Position numbers and translations under genes: made by a program | The notes under the pieces: model-generated | What the model saw: only the letters and a program-made list of their open reading frames with translations | Database searches by the model: none | Told to the model about the DNA's origin: nothing | In this document: one piece after another, positions 1 to 8,371 of the stretch | Layout of the letters: every line of letters begins with the position of its first letter | Numbering within the stretch: the stretch's first letter is position 1 | Source: Polycyclovorans algicola TG408 | GTDB lineage: Bacteria > Pseudomonadota > Gammaproteobacteria > Nevskiales > Nevskiaceae | Length of the DNA: 64,000 nucleotides | Reading direction: 5' to 3' | Assembly (NCBI RefSeq): GCF_000711245.1 | Contig: NZ_JOMH01000001.1 | Location: 1 to 64,000 of the forward strand

Positions 1-476
1 TCGATCAGGTCGACGTCGAGCGTTTTCTCGGCCGCTGGTATGTGATGGCCAACATTCCCTACTTCGCCGAGCGCGGCAAGGTCGGCACCTTCGTGGAATA
101 CCGGGCCCGTGACGACGGCCGCTTTGACGACCTGTTCTACGCACGTGACGAAACCTTCGACGCGCCGATCAAGCGACAGGAAGGCGTCGCGTGGATTCCC
201 GATCCCGCGCAGCCGGGCCGTTGGAAGGTGCGTTTCATTTGGCCGTTCACCGCCGACTTCCTGCTGCTGTATGTCGACGACGATTACGAAACGGCGCTGA
301 TCGGCCATCCGTCCCGTGACCTCGCGTGGGTCTACAGCCGCACCCCGAGAATGGACGACGCCACCTATCGCAAGCTGCTTGAACGGCTTGGCGGGCTTCG
401 GCTACGACACCGGACAACTGCAGCGCGTACCGCAAAAGCCCGAGGACCTTCCCGCACCCTGATGCAGATCGCTTAG
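1..476 (+). CDS. Blc-type lipocalin, 3' part, with C-terminal frameshift
   Basis: The gene starts before the window; the frame is open from base 3. It encodes the lipocalin signature GRWYVMANIPYF followed by strands ending in YVDDDYETALIGHPSRDLAW, as in bacterial Blc outer-membrane lipocalins, which bind fatty acids or lysophospholipids. From about base 390 the frame becomes arginine/alanine-rich and unlike the family. One frame over, the same bases read GFGYDTGQLQRVPQ and stop at 460-462, a good Blc C-terminus. A single extra G in the G-rich stretch near 387-393 explains this. Decay or sequencing error are both possible. The gene converges on bioD. Family assignment is firm; the true 3' end is uncertain. 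Confidence 0.8.
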   Translation, partial: DQVDVERFLGRWYVMANIPYFAERGKVGTFVEYRARDDGRFDDLFYARDETFDAPIKRQEGVAWIPDPAQPGRWKVRFIWPFTADFLLLYVDDDYETALIGHPSRDLAWVYSRTPRMDDATYRKLLERLGGLRLRHRTTAARTAKARGPSRTLMQIA

Positions 477-1173
477 GGCGGCCCCTCGTCGTCGCCGGCT
501 TCGCCCTGCAGTTGCTGTAGGGCCGACAGGTCCAATGACGCCTTGCCCGCCGCGCCGGGGGGGATTTCGCCCCAGAACGGCGCGGCGATCATTTTTTTCA
601 GGCACGCCAGATTGGCGTCGTACGCGTCCATGCGCTCGCAAGACCGCTGGCGACCCAGCCCACCAGCCGCCGCGACGGCTGATCGCCTCGACGCTGAGCA
701 TCGCGTGGTTGATGCAGCCCAGTCGCATGCCCACCACCAGCAACACCGGCCAGTTGTGCTGCGCCACCCAGCCGCCAAAACTGATGTCGTCGTTCAGCGG
801 CACCGCCCAGCCGCCAGCGCCCTCGACAATCACCCAGTCGCCCTGTTGCACCAGCCACGCATGGGCGCGGTCGAGCGTACCGATGACGACGGGCGTACCG
901 GCCGCCTCGGCCGCCAGATGCGGCGCGATGGCCGGTGCGAAGGCGTAAGGATTGAGTCGTGCGTAGTCGCAGGACACCGAACCGGCCGCCAGTAAAGGCC
1001 TGCGCGTCGTCGTTGCGCAGCCCATCGGGTGTCATCTCACAGCCGCTGGCCACCGGCTTGAAGCCCACCGCCCGCCGACCGTCCGCCGCCAACTGGCGCA
1101 GCACGGTGCTGGCGACCACGGTCTTGCCAGCGCCGGTGTCGGTGCCGGTGACGAACAGGGTGCGCGCACTCAC
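473..1173 (-). pseudogene. bioD: Dethiobiotin synthetase bioD, broken by about three frame changes
   Basis: BioD catalyses the ATP-dependent carboxylation and ring closure of 7,8-diaminopelargonate. The GTG start (1173-1171) overlaps the bioF stop as GTGA. The first frame gives the P-loop GTDTGAGKT and GFKPVASG. Homology jumps frame near 994-996, at a TTT run on the coding strand, to the stretch containing WVIVEGAGGW and LLVVGMRLGCINH. It shifts twice more between about 640 and 670 (RLVGWVASGL, then MDAYDANLACLKKM) before ending at 473. All expected segments are present in order, so the gene is complete except for indels. Either it is a recent pseudogene or the assembly has single-base errors here. 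Confidence 0.8.
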
Positions 1174-2348
1174 GCAGCGCAGGCCGAATAGGCGCCGGCC
1201 AACGCCGCAACCAGCCCGTCCACCTCGGCCTCGGTGTGCGCGGCGCTGAGGGTGATGCGTAGCCGCGACGTGCCTTCGGGCACGGTCGGCGGGCGAATCG
1301 CCGCGACCCAGTAACCCGCGTCCATCAACTTGGCGCTCACCGCCAACGCGTCGGCGTCGGCACCGATCAGCAGCGGCTGGATGGGCGTCGTCGACGGCAT
1401 CAGCTCCAGCCCGGCGCCGGCGGTGCCCGCCCGAAAACGCGCAATCAAGGCATGCAGATGGGCGCGCCGCTCTGGGTCGCCCTGGACGATGCGCAAGGCG
1501 GCCAGCGCGGCGGCCGACAGCGCCGGCGGCGGCGCGGTGGAAAACACCCAAGAACGGGCGCGCTGAATCAGATATTCGATCAAGGTCTCGCTGCCCGCGA
1601 CAAAGGCCCCGGCGCTGCCCAGCGACTTGCCCAGGGTGGCGACGTACACCTCCGGCCGCACCGCCTCGCCCAAGTGTTCGACAATGCCGCCGCCGCGCGT
1701 ACCGAGCACACCAAAGCCGTGCGCGTCATCGACCATCAGGTCGGCGCCAGCGCGGCGGGTGAGCACGCGCAGTTCGCTGAGCGGCGCCAGATCGCCGTCC
1801 ATGCTGAACACGCTGTCGGTGACGACCATGCGCTGCACCTGCCGGTCGGCGGCGTCCAGCGCGGCGGCAAAGCCGGCCAAATCGCCGTGCGCCACGCGCC
1901 GATAGCGCGCGCCGCTGAGGCGGCCGCCGTCGATCAGCGACGCATGGTTGAGTTCATCGGCAATCAGCAGGTCGTCGCGGCCCAGCAACGCGCGCAGCAC
2001 GCCCATATTCGCCGCCCAACCCGAGGTGAACAGCAGCGCGCGCGGGTAGCCCGTGGCTTCGGCCAATGCGTCTTCCAGGGCGCGGTGATGGCGGTTGTGG
2101 CCGCCGAGCAGCGGCGAGGCGGTGCTGCCGCAGCCGTCACTCAGCGCAGCCTGCGCCGCGGCGCGCACCTGCGGGTGAGTGGCCAGACCCAAGTAATCGT
2201 TGCTGCAGAAATTGACCAGCCGCCGACCGTCGACCACGGCATGAATACCGTGGCCACCGTCAATCACCCGTCGCGTGCGATAGCGGTCCCGCGCCCGTAG
2301 TTGCGCGAGTCTGGGCGCCAGCCGGGCATCCAGACCGGCATCAGGCAC
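1170..2348 (-). CDS. bioF: 8-amino-7-oxononanoate synthase
   Basis: A PLP-dependent alpha-oxoamine synthase that condenses pimeloyl-ACP or pimeloyl-CoA with L-alanine in biotin synthesis. Family features include [13 protein letters not shown] near the N-terminus, VDDAHGFGV for PLP contacts and the Schiff-base lysine in [13 protein letters not shown]. No ATG fits. The best start is GTG at 2348, overlapping the bioB stop by 8 bp, giving 392 aa, close to the usual 384-390. Longer upstream translations run into bioB and look random. The overlaps with bioB and bioD point to one translationally coupled operon. Confidence 0.93.
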   Translation of the reverse strand: MPDAGLDARLAPRLAQLRARDRYRTRRVIDGGHGIHAVVDGRRLVNFCSNDYLGLATHPQVRAAAQAALSDGCGSTASPLLGGHNRHHRALEDALAEATGYPRALLFTSGWAANMGVLRALLGRDDLLIADELNHASLIDGGRLSGARYRRVAHGDLAGFAAALDAADRQVQRMVVTDSVFSMDGDLAPLSELRVLTRRAGADLMVDDAHGFGVLGTRGGGIVEHLGEAVRPEVYVATLGKSLGSAGAFVAGSETLIEYLIQRARSWVFSTAPPPALSAAALAALRIVQGDPERRAHLHALIARFRAGTAGAGLELMPSTTPIQPLLIGADADALAVSAKLMDAGYWVAAIRPPTVPEGTSRLRITLSAAHTEAEVDGLVAALAGAYSACAA

Positions 2349-3360
2349 AGGCGTCGGCGCTCGCCGCTTCGGCCTGGACGCAGGCCACAGGCGGCGTGTG
2401 TACCTGCCCCGGCGCACCGCCTTCGGGGCGAATGCCGAGTCGCGCCATCAGGGCTTCGTCGCGGGCGTTTTGCGGGTTGGTCGTGGTGAGCAGCTTTTCG
2501 CCGTAGAACATCGAGTTGGCCCCAGCGAAGAAGCACAGCGCCTGCATCTCGTCGGTCATGTCGGTGCGCCCGGCCGACAACCGCACGTACGACGTCGGCA
2601 TGAGAATGCGCGCCACCGCGATGGTGCGGACAAACTCGATGGGGTGCAGCGCATCGCCACCCGCCAGCGGTGTGCCGGCGACCTGCACCAGATTGTTGAT
2701 GGGCACCGACTCGGGGTGCGGATTCATGATCGCCAGCTGGCGCAGCAGTTCGGCGCGGTCAGTCTCGCCCTCGCCCATGCCGACAATGCCGCCGCAGCAG
2801 ACTTTCACCCCGGCCTCGCGCACGTGACCCAGGGTTTCCAGGCGGTCGTCGTAGGTGCGGGTGGTGATGATCTCGCCGTAGAACTCCGGGCTGGTGTCGA
2901 GGTTGTGGTTGTAATAGTCCAGCCCCGCATCGGCCAGCCGCTGTGCCTGATGCGCCTTGAGCATGCCCAGGGTCATGCAGGTTTCCATGCCAAGCGCCTT
3001 CACGTCGCGCACCATGGCCTCGACCTTGTCGAGATCACGATCTTTGGGCGAGCGCCACGCCGCGCCCATGCAAAAGCGCGTCGCACCTTCGGCCTTGGCT
3101 TCGCGCGCGGCATCGACCACGGCCTGCACCTCCATCAGTGGGTCTTTTTTCAGGCCGGTCTCGTAACGAATCGACTGCGGGCAGTACGCGCAGTCTTCCG
3201 GGCAGGCGCCGGTCTTGATTGACAACAGTTGCGAGCGCTGCACCGCATTGACGTCGAAATGCGCCCGATGGAGGGTGTGGGCTTGAAACAGCAGATCGTT
3301 GAACGGCAGGTCAAACAGGGCTTGGACTTCTTGGCGGGTCCAATCGTGACGCAGGGTCAT
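2341..3360 (-). CDS. bioB: Biotin synthase
   Basis: A radical-SAM enzyme that inserts sulfur into dethiobiotin. The [4Fe-4S] motif CPEDCAYC places cysteines at about residues 53, 57 and 60. Further BioB hallmarks are [20 protein letters not shown] and VRLSAGR. From the ATG at 3360 the protein is 339 aa, near the E. coli length of 346; upstream in-frame codons cover the operator region and look non-coding. It is first in a bioB-bioF-bioD operon and is divergent from comF. The intergenic BirA-like palindrome overlaps its probable -35 element, consistent with repression by biotin-loaded BirA. Confidence 0.96.
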   Translation of the reverse strand: MTLRHDWTRQEVQALFDLPFNDLLFQAHTLHRAHFDVNAVQRSQLLSIKTGACPEDCAYCPQSIRYETGLKKDPLMEVQAVVDAAREAKAEGATRFCMGAAWRSPKDRDLDKVEAMVRDVKALGMETCMTLGMLKAHQAQRLADAGLDYYNHNLDTSPEFYGEIITTRTYDDRLETLGHVREAGVKVCCGGIVGMGEGETDRAELLRQLAIMNPHPESVPINNLVQVAGTPLAGGDALHPIEFVRTIAVARILMPTSYVRLSAGRTDMTDEMQALCFFAGANSMFYGEKLLTTTNPQNARDEALMARLGIRPEGGAPGQVHTPPVACVQAEAASADACA

Positions 3361-3389
3361 GGCAATACCGGAGGGGAAAGATGACGCAC

Positions 3390-3443
3390 ACGCTACCCAA
3401 ACAGTCGAACTTGTCAACTTGAGACCATGAACTGGGTTGACAA
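3390..3443 (-). promoter_or_regulatory. bioB promoter with BirA-type biotin operator
   Basis: The sequence holds an inverted repeat, TTGTCAACT (3411-3419), 15 bases, GGTTGACAA (3435-3443). This has the shape of the known proteobacterial BirA box (TTGTaaACC-N14/15-GGTTtACAA). On the minus strand a -35 TTGACA lies at 3417-3412, with a plausible -10 TAGCGT 16 bases on at 3395-3390. A repressor bound here would cover the -35. The right half-site lies inside the first codons of comF. Operator identity is inferred from sequence and position only. Confidence 0.75.
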
Positions 3444-4152
3444 CTGGCACTGCCGCTTCTGCGGCGAACCGGCCCGCGGTGGACCGGTTTGCGAGGGCTG
3501 CCGTGCCGATTTGCCCTGGAATGACCTCGCCTGCCCGCGTTGCGCGCTACCCGGCGCCACCGATGATATTTGCGCTGACTGCCTGGGCGCGCCACCGCCC
3601 ATGGACATGAGTTTGGCGCCGTTCGTCTATGCGCCACCGATTGATCAATTGATCCAGCAACTCAAGTTCAACCGGCTACTCGCCGATGCACGCTGGCTCT
3701 GCGACGCGCTCGCCGACCGGCGGCGCGATCACCCCGCCCCACTCCCCGACCTGATCCTGCCGGTGCCGCTGCACCGCTGGCGGCTGTGGTGGCGCGGCTA
3801 CAACCAGGCGGCGGTCATCGCCCGTCACGTCGGGCGACGGCTCAAGGTCCCGGTGCAACTACACAACATCGGTCACAGCGGCGCCCGCGTGCACCAGGTG
3901 GGACTGGACGCCCGCGCCCGACGGCGTGCGGTGCGCGGCGCCTTCGACGTGCGACTGGACCTGCGCGACCGCCATGTCGCCCTAGTCGACGATGTCATGA
4001 CCACCGGCGCGACGGTTCATGAACTGGCCCAGGCGGTGCGCGCGGCCGGCGCCCGCCACATCGAGGTTTGGGTGCTGGCGCGCACCCCCAAATCGCAGGG
4101 ACGTGCGGCTGCCCGTCAATCGACAGCGCGGCCCGGCCAGGGCCGGACGTGA
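3427..4152 (+). CDS. comF: ComF family phosphoribosyltransferase-like protein
   Basis: 241 aa. The N-terminus carries paired cysteines ([17 protein letters not shown], then CPRCALPG and CADC) forming zinc-ribbon-like knuckles. The C-terminus has the PRTase fold signature [13 protein letters not shown] preceded by [17 protein letters not shown], typical of ComFC/GntX proteins, which are needed for DNA uptake or carbon-starvation use of DNA in other bacteria. The ATG lies between the two halves of the BirA-like palindrome, so expression may be linked to biotin status. Next to bioB is a common position for comF/gntX homologues in gammaproteobacteria. Confidence 0.88.
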   Translation: MNWVDNWHCRFCGEPARGGPVCEGCRADLPWNDLACPRCALPGATDDICADCLGAPPPMDMSLAPFVYAPPIDQLIQQLKFNRLLADARWLCDALADRRRDHPAPLPDLILPVPLHRWRLWWRGYNQAAVIARHVGRRLKVPVQLHNIGHSGARVHQVGLDARARRRAVRGAFDVRLDLRDRHVALVDDVMTTGATVHELAQAVRAAGARHIEVWVLARTPKSQGRAAARQSTARPGQGRT

Positions 4153-4167
4153 CGACCCTGCGTCACG

Positions 4168-4980
4168 TCACGACAGCGCGTCGTGAATCAACATGCCGGC
4201 CACACCCAGCACCAGCAGCGCAAAGGCCGCCTGCACGCGGTGCGGGGCCCAGCGCTGGCCCAGCCGCTGGCCCAACAGCAGCCCGACCACCAGCAGCAGC
4301 GCAAACGGCACCGCGATGGGCCACAGCAGCGAGCGCCCGCTCAGCAGCGCCATGCCCAGCGTGCCGCTGGAGACCACGGCCAGCACCATCAACGTGGTCG
4401 CCACACAGGCCGAGAAGCTCAGTCGCGACACGCGCATCAGCGCCGGCAGCACGATGAAACCGCCGCCCACCCCCAGCAGCCCCGACAGCAGCCCGGCAAC
4501 GCCGCCAATGCCGCTCATGATCACGGCGGTGCGCGGGGTCCAGCGAAAGCGCCCGGTGTCCGGGTGAATCGGACACAGCGGCGGCAGTTGCATCGACTCC
4601 GGCAGCGCCGTCGAGCCCTTGCGCAGCCTCCACAATTGGCGGCCGCCCGAAAGCACCAGCACCCCGGCGAACAGCAGCGCCAGCACGTCATGCGGGGCGC
4701 GGGCGCCCAACCACAGCCCCAGTGGCGACAACAGCAGGCCCACCGCCGCGATCAGCGATGCCGCGCGGTAACGCAGCAGCGATTCGCGAAAGCCACGCCA
4801 CGCGCCCACAGTGGCGCCGATGGCCACGGCCAGCAACGACACCGGCACCGCCTCGGGCAAGGACAGGCCGAGCACGGCCATCAGCAGCGGTAGCGCCAAC
4901 AACGTGCCGCCCGCCCCGGTGAGCCCCATCACCAGGCCAACGAACAGCCCCAGTGCAGCAGCGATCAGGATGGTTTCCAT
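4168..4980 (-). CDS. TauE/SafE family membrane permease
   Basis: 270 aa from the ATG at 4980. It is almost entirely hydrophobic, with two related halves beginning LVMGLTGAGGTLLALPLL and LLSGLLGVGGGFIVLPAL. The repeated G-x-GGG pattern is the mark of the TauE/SafE (sulfite/organosulfonate exporter, DUF81) family. About eight membrane helices are separated by a cytoplasmic loop rich in K/R. It sits 8 bp downstream of the SLC13-type transporter in the same direction and is probably co-transcribed with it. Substrate cannot be told from sequence; sulfur oxyanions are the family default. Confidence 0.85.
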   Translation of the reverse strand: METILIAAALGLFVGLVMGLTGAGGTLLALPLLMAVLGLSLPEAVPVSLLAVAIGATVGAWRGFRESLLRYRAASLIAAVGLLLSPLGLWLGARAPHDVLALLFAGVLVLSGGRQLWRLRKGSTALPESMQLPPLCPIHPDTGRFRWTPRTAVIMSGIGGVAGLLSGLLGVGGGFIVLPALMRVSRLSFSACVATTLMVLAVVSSGTLGMALLSGRSLLWPIAVPFALLLVVGLLLGQRLGQRWAPHRVQAAFALLVLGVAGMLIHDALS

Positions 4981-4988
4981 GGGGGGCG

Positions 4989-6782
4989 TCAGAGCGGCCA
5001 GATCAACAGAATCATCACGATCGCCACCCCGCCGACCAGTGCCTGCAACGGCAAGCCCAGCGGCCAGTAATCGCGAAATCGGTAGCCCCCCGGCCCCATC
5101 ACCAGGGTGTTGGACTGGTGACCGACCGGGGTCAGGAAGGCGCACGACGCGCCGATGGCCACGGCCATCAGGAACGGGTCGGTCGACACCTCCAAGGTCT
5201 TGGCCACCCCGGCTGCGATGGGACACATCAACACGGCCGCGGCCGCGTTGTTGACGATGTCGGACAGGGTCATGGTGATGACCAGCACGGCGACCAGCCC
5301 CCACACCGGCGGCAGATCGCCCGCCCAGCCGCCCAGCGTGTTGGCGATGAGTTCGGCGCCGCCACTGGTTTCCAGCGCGGTGCCGACCGGAATCATCGCG
5401 CCGAGCAGGAGAATGATGGGCCAGTCGATGGCGCGGTAAGCATCACGCGCCGAGATCATGCTGACGCCCGCCATCACCAGCACGCAGGCGACAAAGCTGA
5501 TGTGGATCGGCACCCAGCCGAACGCCGACATCGCGATTGCCGTGCCGAACAGGCCCACCCCGGCCCAGACGCGGCGGTCGTTGCCGATGCGCAGGTCACG
5601 GTCGGCCAGCGGCAAGCAGCCGAGCACCGACAGCACCTCGCCCAGCGATTCGCGTTCACCCTCGACAATCAGCACGTCACCGGCCGTGATCTTGACCCGT
5701 GACAGGCGCGTTTTCATCGACTGCCCCTGCCGCGACACCGCCAGCAGGTTGATGCCGTAACGCCAACGCAGATTCAGGCTGCTGGCAGTCTGGCCGTTAA
5801 TGCGACCGTCGGGCAGCACCACGCACTCGACCAGTTGCACGTCATCGACTGCATCGAGTGTGTCGGTTTCGTCCTTGCCGCGACCGCCCAGGCTGAGCTT
5901 TTCGGCCTCCACCAGGGTCTTCAACGCATCAGCCTCAGCCTCGACCCAGAGCACGTCACCGGCGCGCAGCGGCACGTGACGATGCTGGATGGGAATGCGT
6001 TGCTCGTCGCGCAAAATCGTCAAGAGGGTGATGTTGTCGCCCAGCAGATCAGCCGCCTCGCGCAGGGTCTTGCCGACCCAGGCGTGGTCGTCCGGCACAC
6101 GGATTTCGCTGCGGTAGCCTTCGACGTTGAAGTCAATGCCGTCGCCCAGTTCGCCGTCACGTTTCGGCAGCAGCCGCCAGCCAATCACCCCCAGAAACGC
6201 CACGCCGGCCAGCGCAATCACCACGCCCACGGGCATGTAATCGAACAGGGCGAAAGGCTGGTCGGCAATGCGCGCGCGGTACTGCGCGACGATGAGATTC
6301 GGCGGCGTGCCAATGGCCGTCATCAGCCCGCCCAGCAGCGAACCGAAGGCCATGGGCATCAGCACTTTCGACGGCGGCACGTCGCGGTCCTTGCAAAGCT
6401 TGATGGCCACCGGCATCAACAGCGCCAGCGCACCGACATTGTTCATGAAGGCCGACAGCAGCGCGACGATGGCGGTGAACAACATCACCTGCACCATGAC
6501 GCCGCCCTTCACCGCCGTCAGCGGCCGGGCGATGGTGTCGACCACCCCGGCGTTGACCAGCGCCTGTGAAATCACCAGCACCGCCGCCACCGTAATGACC
6601 GCAGGGTGTCCCAGGCCCGCAAACGCCTCGCCAGCGTCGATATTGCCCAGCAGCACCAGCACCACCAGGGCGGCAATGGCCACGGCCTCGTAGGGGAAAC
6701 GGTCCCAGACGAACAGCGCCAGGATCAGCGTCAGCACGATGAACACCGGTACGTAAGCCGGCAGGTCTGCAAGAAAACTCAT
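4989..6782 (-). CDS. SLC13/DASS family anion permease with TrkA-C domains
   Basis: 597 aa. N- and C-terminal membrane blocks flank a soluble centre (about residues 205-395) with two TrkA-C/RCK-C-like modules (VGKTLREAADLLG, then NGQTASSLNLRWRYGINLLA). The membrane parts carry the SLC13 motifs MNNVGALALLMPVAIKL and SDIVNNAAAAVLMCP, and GTPPNLI in the first half. Relatives are sodium-coupled carboxylate or sulfate transporters. The ATG overlaps the stop of the upstream AEC gene as ATGA, so these genes form a transporter operon with the TauE-like gene. Confidence 0.88.
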   Translation of the reverse strand: MSFLADLPAYVPVFIVLTLILALFVWDRFPYEAVAIAALVVLVLLGNIDAGEAFAGLGHPAVITVAAVLVISQALVNAGVVDTIARPLTAVKGGVMVQVMLFTAIVALLSAFMNNVGALALLMPVAIKLCKDRDVPPSKVLMPMAFGSLLGGLMTAIGTPPNLIVAQYRARIADQPFALFDYMPVGVVIALAGVAFLGVIGWRLLPKRDGELGDGIDFNVEGYRSEIRVPDDHAWVGKTLREAADLLGDNITLLTILRDEQRIPIQHRHVPLRAGDVLWVEAEADALKTLVEAEKLSLGGRGKDETDTLDAVDDVQLVECVVLPDGRINGQTASSLNLRWRYGINLLAVSRQGQSMKTRLSRVKITAGDVLIVEGERESLGEVLSVLGCLPLADRDLRIGNDRRVWAGVGLFGTAIAMSAFGWVPIHISFVACVLVMAGVSMISARDAYRAIDWPIILLLGAMIPVGTALETSGGAELIANTLGGWAGDLPPVWGLVAVLVITMTLSDIVNNAAAAVLMCPIAAGVAKTLEVSTDPFLMAVAIGASCAFLTPVGHQSNTLVMGPGGYRFRDYWPLGLPLQALVGGVAIVMILLIWPL

Positions 6783-7681
6783 GGCAACACCAGACTCCAG
6801 AGCGGAACGGTGATCAGCGACAGCAGAATGCCCACGCCCAGCACCGTGTTGGCCAGCGGCGGATCAAGCTGATGTTGGTCAGCCAAGATTGCCGCCGAAA
6901 TCATCGGCGCCATCGCCGTCTGCAACACACCAATCGACATCACCGGCCCGCCGACCCCGGTCAGCAGCGCCAACCCGAGTGCCAACAGGGGCGCAAGCAG
7001 CAACTTCCACGACAGCGCAATGGCGACCGGGCCCCACTGTCCACGCTGCGGTTTGAGCTTGAAGCGCAGGCCCACCGAAAACAGCGCCAGCGGCACCAGG
7101 GTTATGGAGAAGCGCTCGAGTATCGTCGCCAGCGTTTCGGGCCAGCCGCCGAGCTGTCCCACGATCACGCCCACCACCAGGGCAATAAAGGCCGGGAACA
7201 GCAACACACGTTTGACCATCCCCGCCGGCGTGACCTGGGCACCCCCGTAGCGAGACGCAACCAACACGCCGCCCACCGCCAACATGATGAAACAGCCGAG
7301 CTGATCGGCCACAACGCCGAGTTGCAGGCCCTCGCGGCCGCGCAAGGCTTCGAGCAACGGATAACCCATGAACGAGGTGTTGCCGAGGCCGGTGACCAGA
7401 ATCAGCCCGCCGATGGTGGCGCGCGACCAACCGGCGCGGCCGCCGATGAAGGCGATCAGCGCCCAGGCACCAAAGAACACGCCCCATTGGGTCAGCACCA
7501 GAAACCACAGCGCCGGGTCGAACTTGAGCGACGGCACGGTGCTCAGCACCAGCGCCGGCAATGCAATCTGGATCACCCACCAGTTCAAGGCCTGCGCCAA
7601 ACCAATCGGCGGCCGGGCATAGCGCGCCACGCCGACGCCCAAGGCCAGGCACGCCAACAGCAGGGTGAACGCCGTGATCAT
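6779..7681 (-). CDS. AEC family transporter (auxin efflux carrier type)
   Basis: 300 aa with about ten hydrophobic segments, the internal GLGNTSFMGYPLLEAL motif and a C-terminal block (VLQTAMAPMISAAILADQH) typical of bacterial AEC/MdcF-like carriers for malate or other organic acids. The ATG at 7681 is chosen over an upstream TTG because homology begins at MITAFTLLL. It starts 11 bp after the toxin gene stop and its own stop overlaps the SLC13-type start. Malic enzyme lies just beyond, so dicarboxylate transport is a fair but unproven guess. Confidence 0.85.
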   Translation of the reverse strand: MITAFTLLLACLALGVGVARYARPPIGLAQALNWWVIQIALPALVLSTVPSLKFDPALWFLVLTQWGVFFGAWALIAFIGGRAGWSRATIGGLILVTGLGNTSFMGYPLLEALRGREGLQLGVVADQLGCFIMLAVGGVLVASRYGGAQVTPAGMVKRVLLFPAFIALVVGVIVGQLGGWPETLATILERFSITLVPLALFSVGLRFKLKPQRGQWGPVAIALSWKLLLAPLLALGLALLTGVGGPVMSIGVLQTAMAPMISAAILADQHQLDPPLANTVLGVGILLSLITVPLWSLVLP

Positions 7682-7691
7682 CGGTTCGCCA

Positions 7692-8090
7692 TCACGCCGC
7701 AATCACGCCGTGGCCGTAAGCGAGCAACTTGGTGTCGGCGGTGAGCAGGGTCAGTCCCTCACAGCGCGCCTGGGCCAGAAGCAGACGGTCGAACGGGTCG
7801 GCGTGCAGGGCGGGCAGGTCCTCCACGCCAGCGGCATGTACGGGGCGAATATCGACAAACGCGCAGCCCATTTCGGTAAAGATGCGCAGGGCCTCGGTGG
7901 CCGAGAACGGCAGCGGGTCACCTCGGTTGGGTTGCGCGAACTTGATGGCGATCTCCTGGAGGCTGACGGCACTCAGGAACAACGTGTTTGCAGGATCGAG
8001 CAGGCGCTTGCGGGTGCCTTTCTTGAGACGCGGATCACCGACCGCCGCCCAAACCGCGACGTGCGTGTCGAGCAGGTAGCGGACACTCAC
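7692..8090 (-). CDS. PIN-domain ribonuclease toxin (VapC-like)
   Basis: 132 aa, single PIN domain. The acidic active-site residues sit in LLDTHVAVW (D8), SLQEIAIK (Glu), DPFDRLLLAQA and TADTKLLAYG. This is the PIN subgroup with LLDTH and HxDPFDR motifs usually paired with Phd/YefM antitoxins. The ATG overlaps the antitoxin stop as ATGA, the standard arrangement for a type II pair. It is expected to cleave RNA (tRNA or mRNA) when freed from its antitoxin. Confidence 0.92.
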   Translation of the reverse strand: MSVRYLLDTHVAVWAAVGDPRLKKGTRKRLLDPANTLFLSAVSLQEIAIKFAQPNRGDPLPFSATEALRIFTEMGCAFVDIRPVHAAGVEDLPALHADPFDRLLLAQARCEGLTLLTADTKLLAYGHGVIAA

Positions 8091-8326
8091 GAGTCGATGC
8101 CGAACAACCTCGCGACATCCGCGTTGAGCGCATCAAAGTCCTTTGGCGCCTTGTACCGGCCCTGATAAAGCCCCAACCGCACCTTGGGTCGCTTTTCCAG
8201 CGGGGCCAGCCGCGCCACCGGCTTACCGTTGCGGGCAATGATGATCTCTTTCTCTTCACCGCTTTCCACTGCGGCCACCAGCCGAGACAACGAGGTCTTG
8301 GCGTCGAGAATGTTCACCGGATTCAT
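8087..8326 (-). CDS. Phd/YefM-type antitoxin for the PIN toxin
   Basis: 79 aa. The N-terminal Phd fold reads NILDAKTSLSRLVAAVESGE followed by IIIARNGKPVARL, and a charged C-terminal tail should wrap the toxin. The ATG at 8326 has an AAGGAG ribosome site 7 bases upstream, which decides against the upstream TTG at 8341. The pair sits at the head of the transporter operon and 45 bp from the end of maeB. Autoregulation by the complex is expected from the family; I see no clear palindrome in the short upstream gap. Confidence 0.9.
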   Translation of the reverse strand: MNPVNILDAKTSLSRLVAAVESGEEKEIIIARNGKPVARLAPLEKRPKVRLGLYQGRYKAPKDFDALNADVARLFGIDS

Positions 8327-8371
8327 TTTTGACTCCTTCAACCCCGAAGGGCTTAGCCTGACCAGGCCAGA

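Noticed and set aside
2301-3222. Long open frames opposite bioB and similar antisense frames over other genes
   Set aside because: They mirror the codon structure of genuine genes on the other strand, as is usual in GC-rich DNA.
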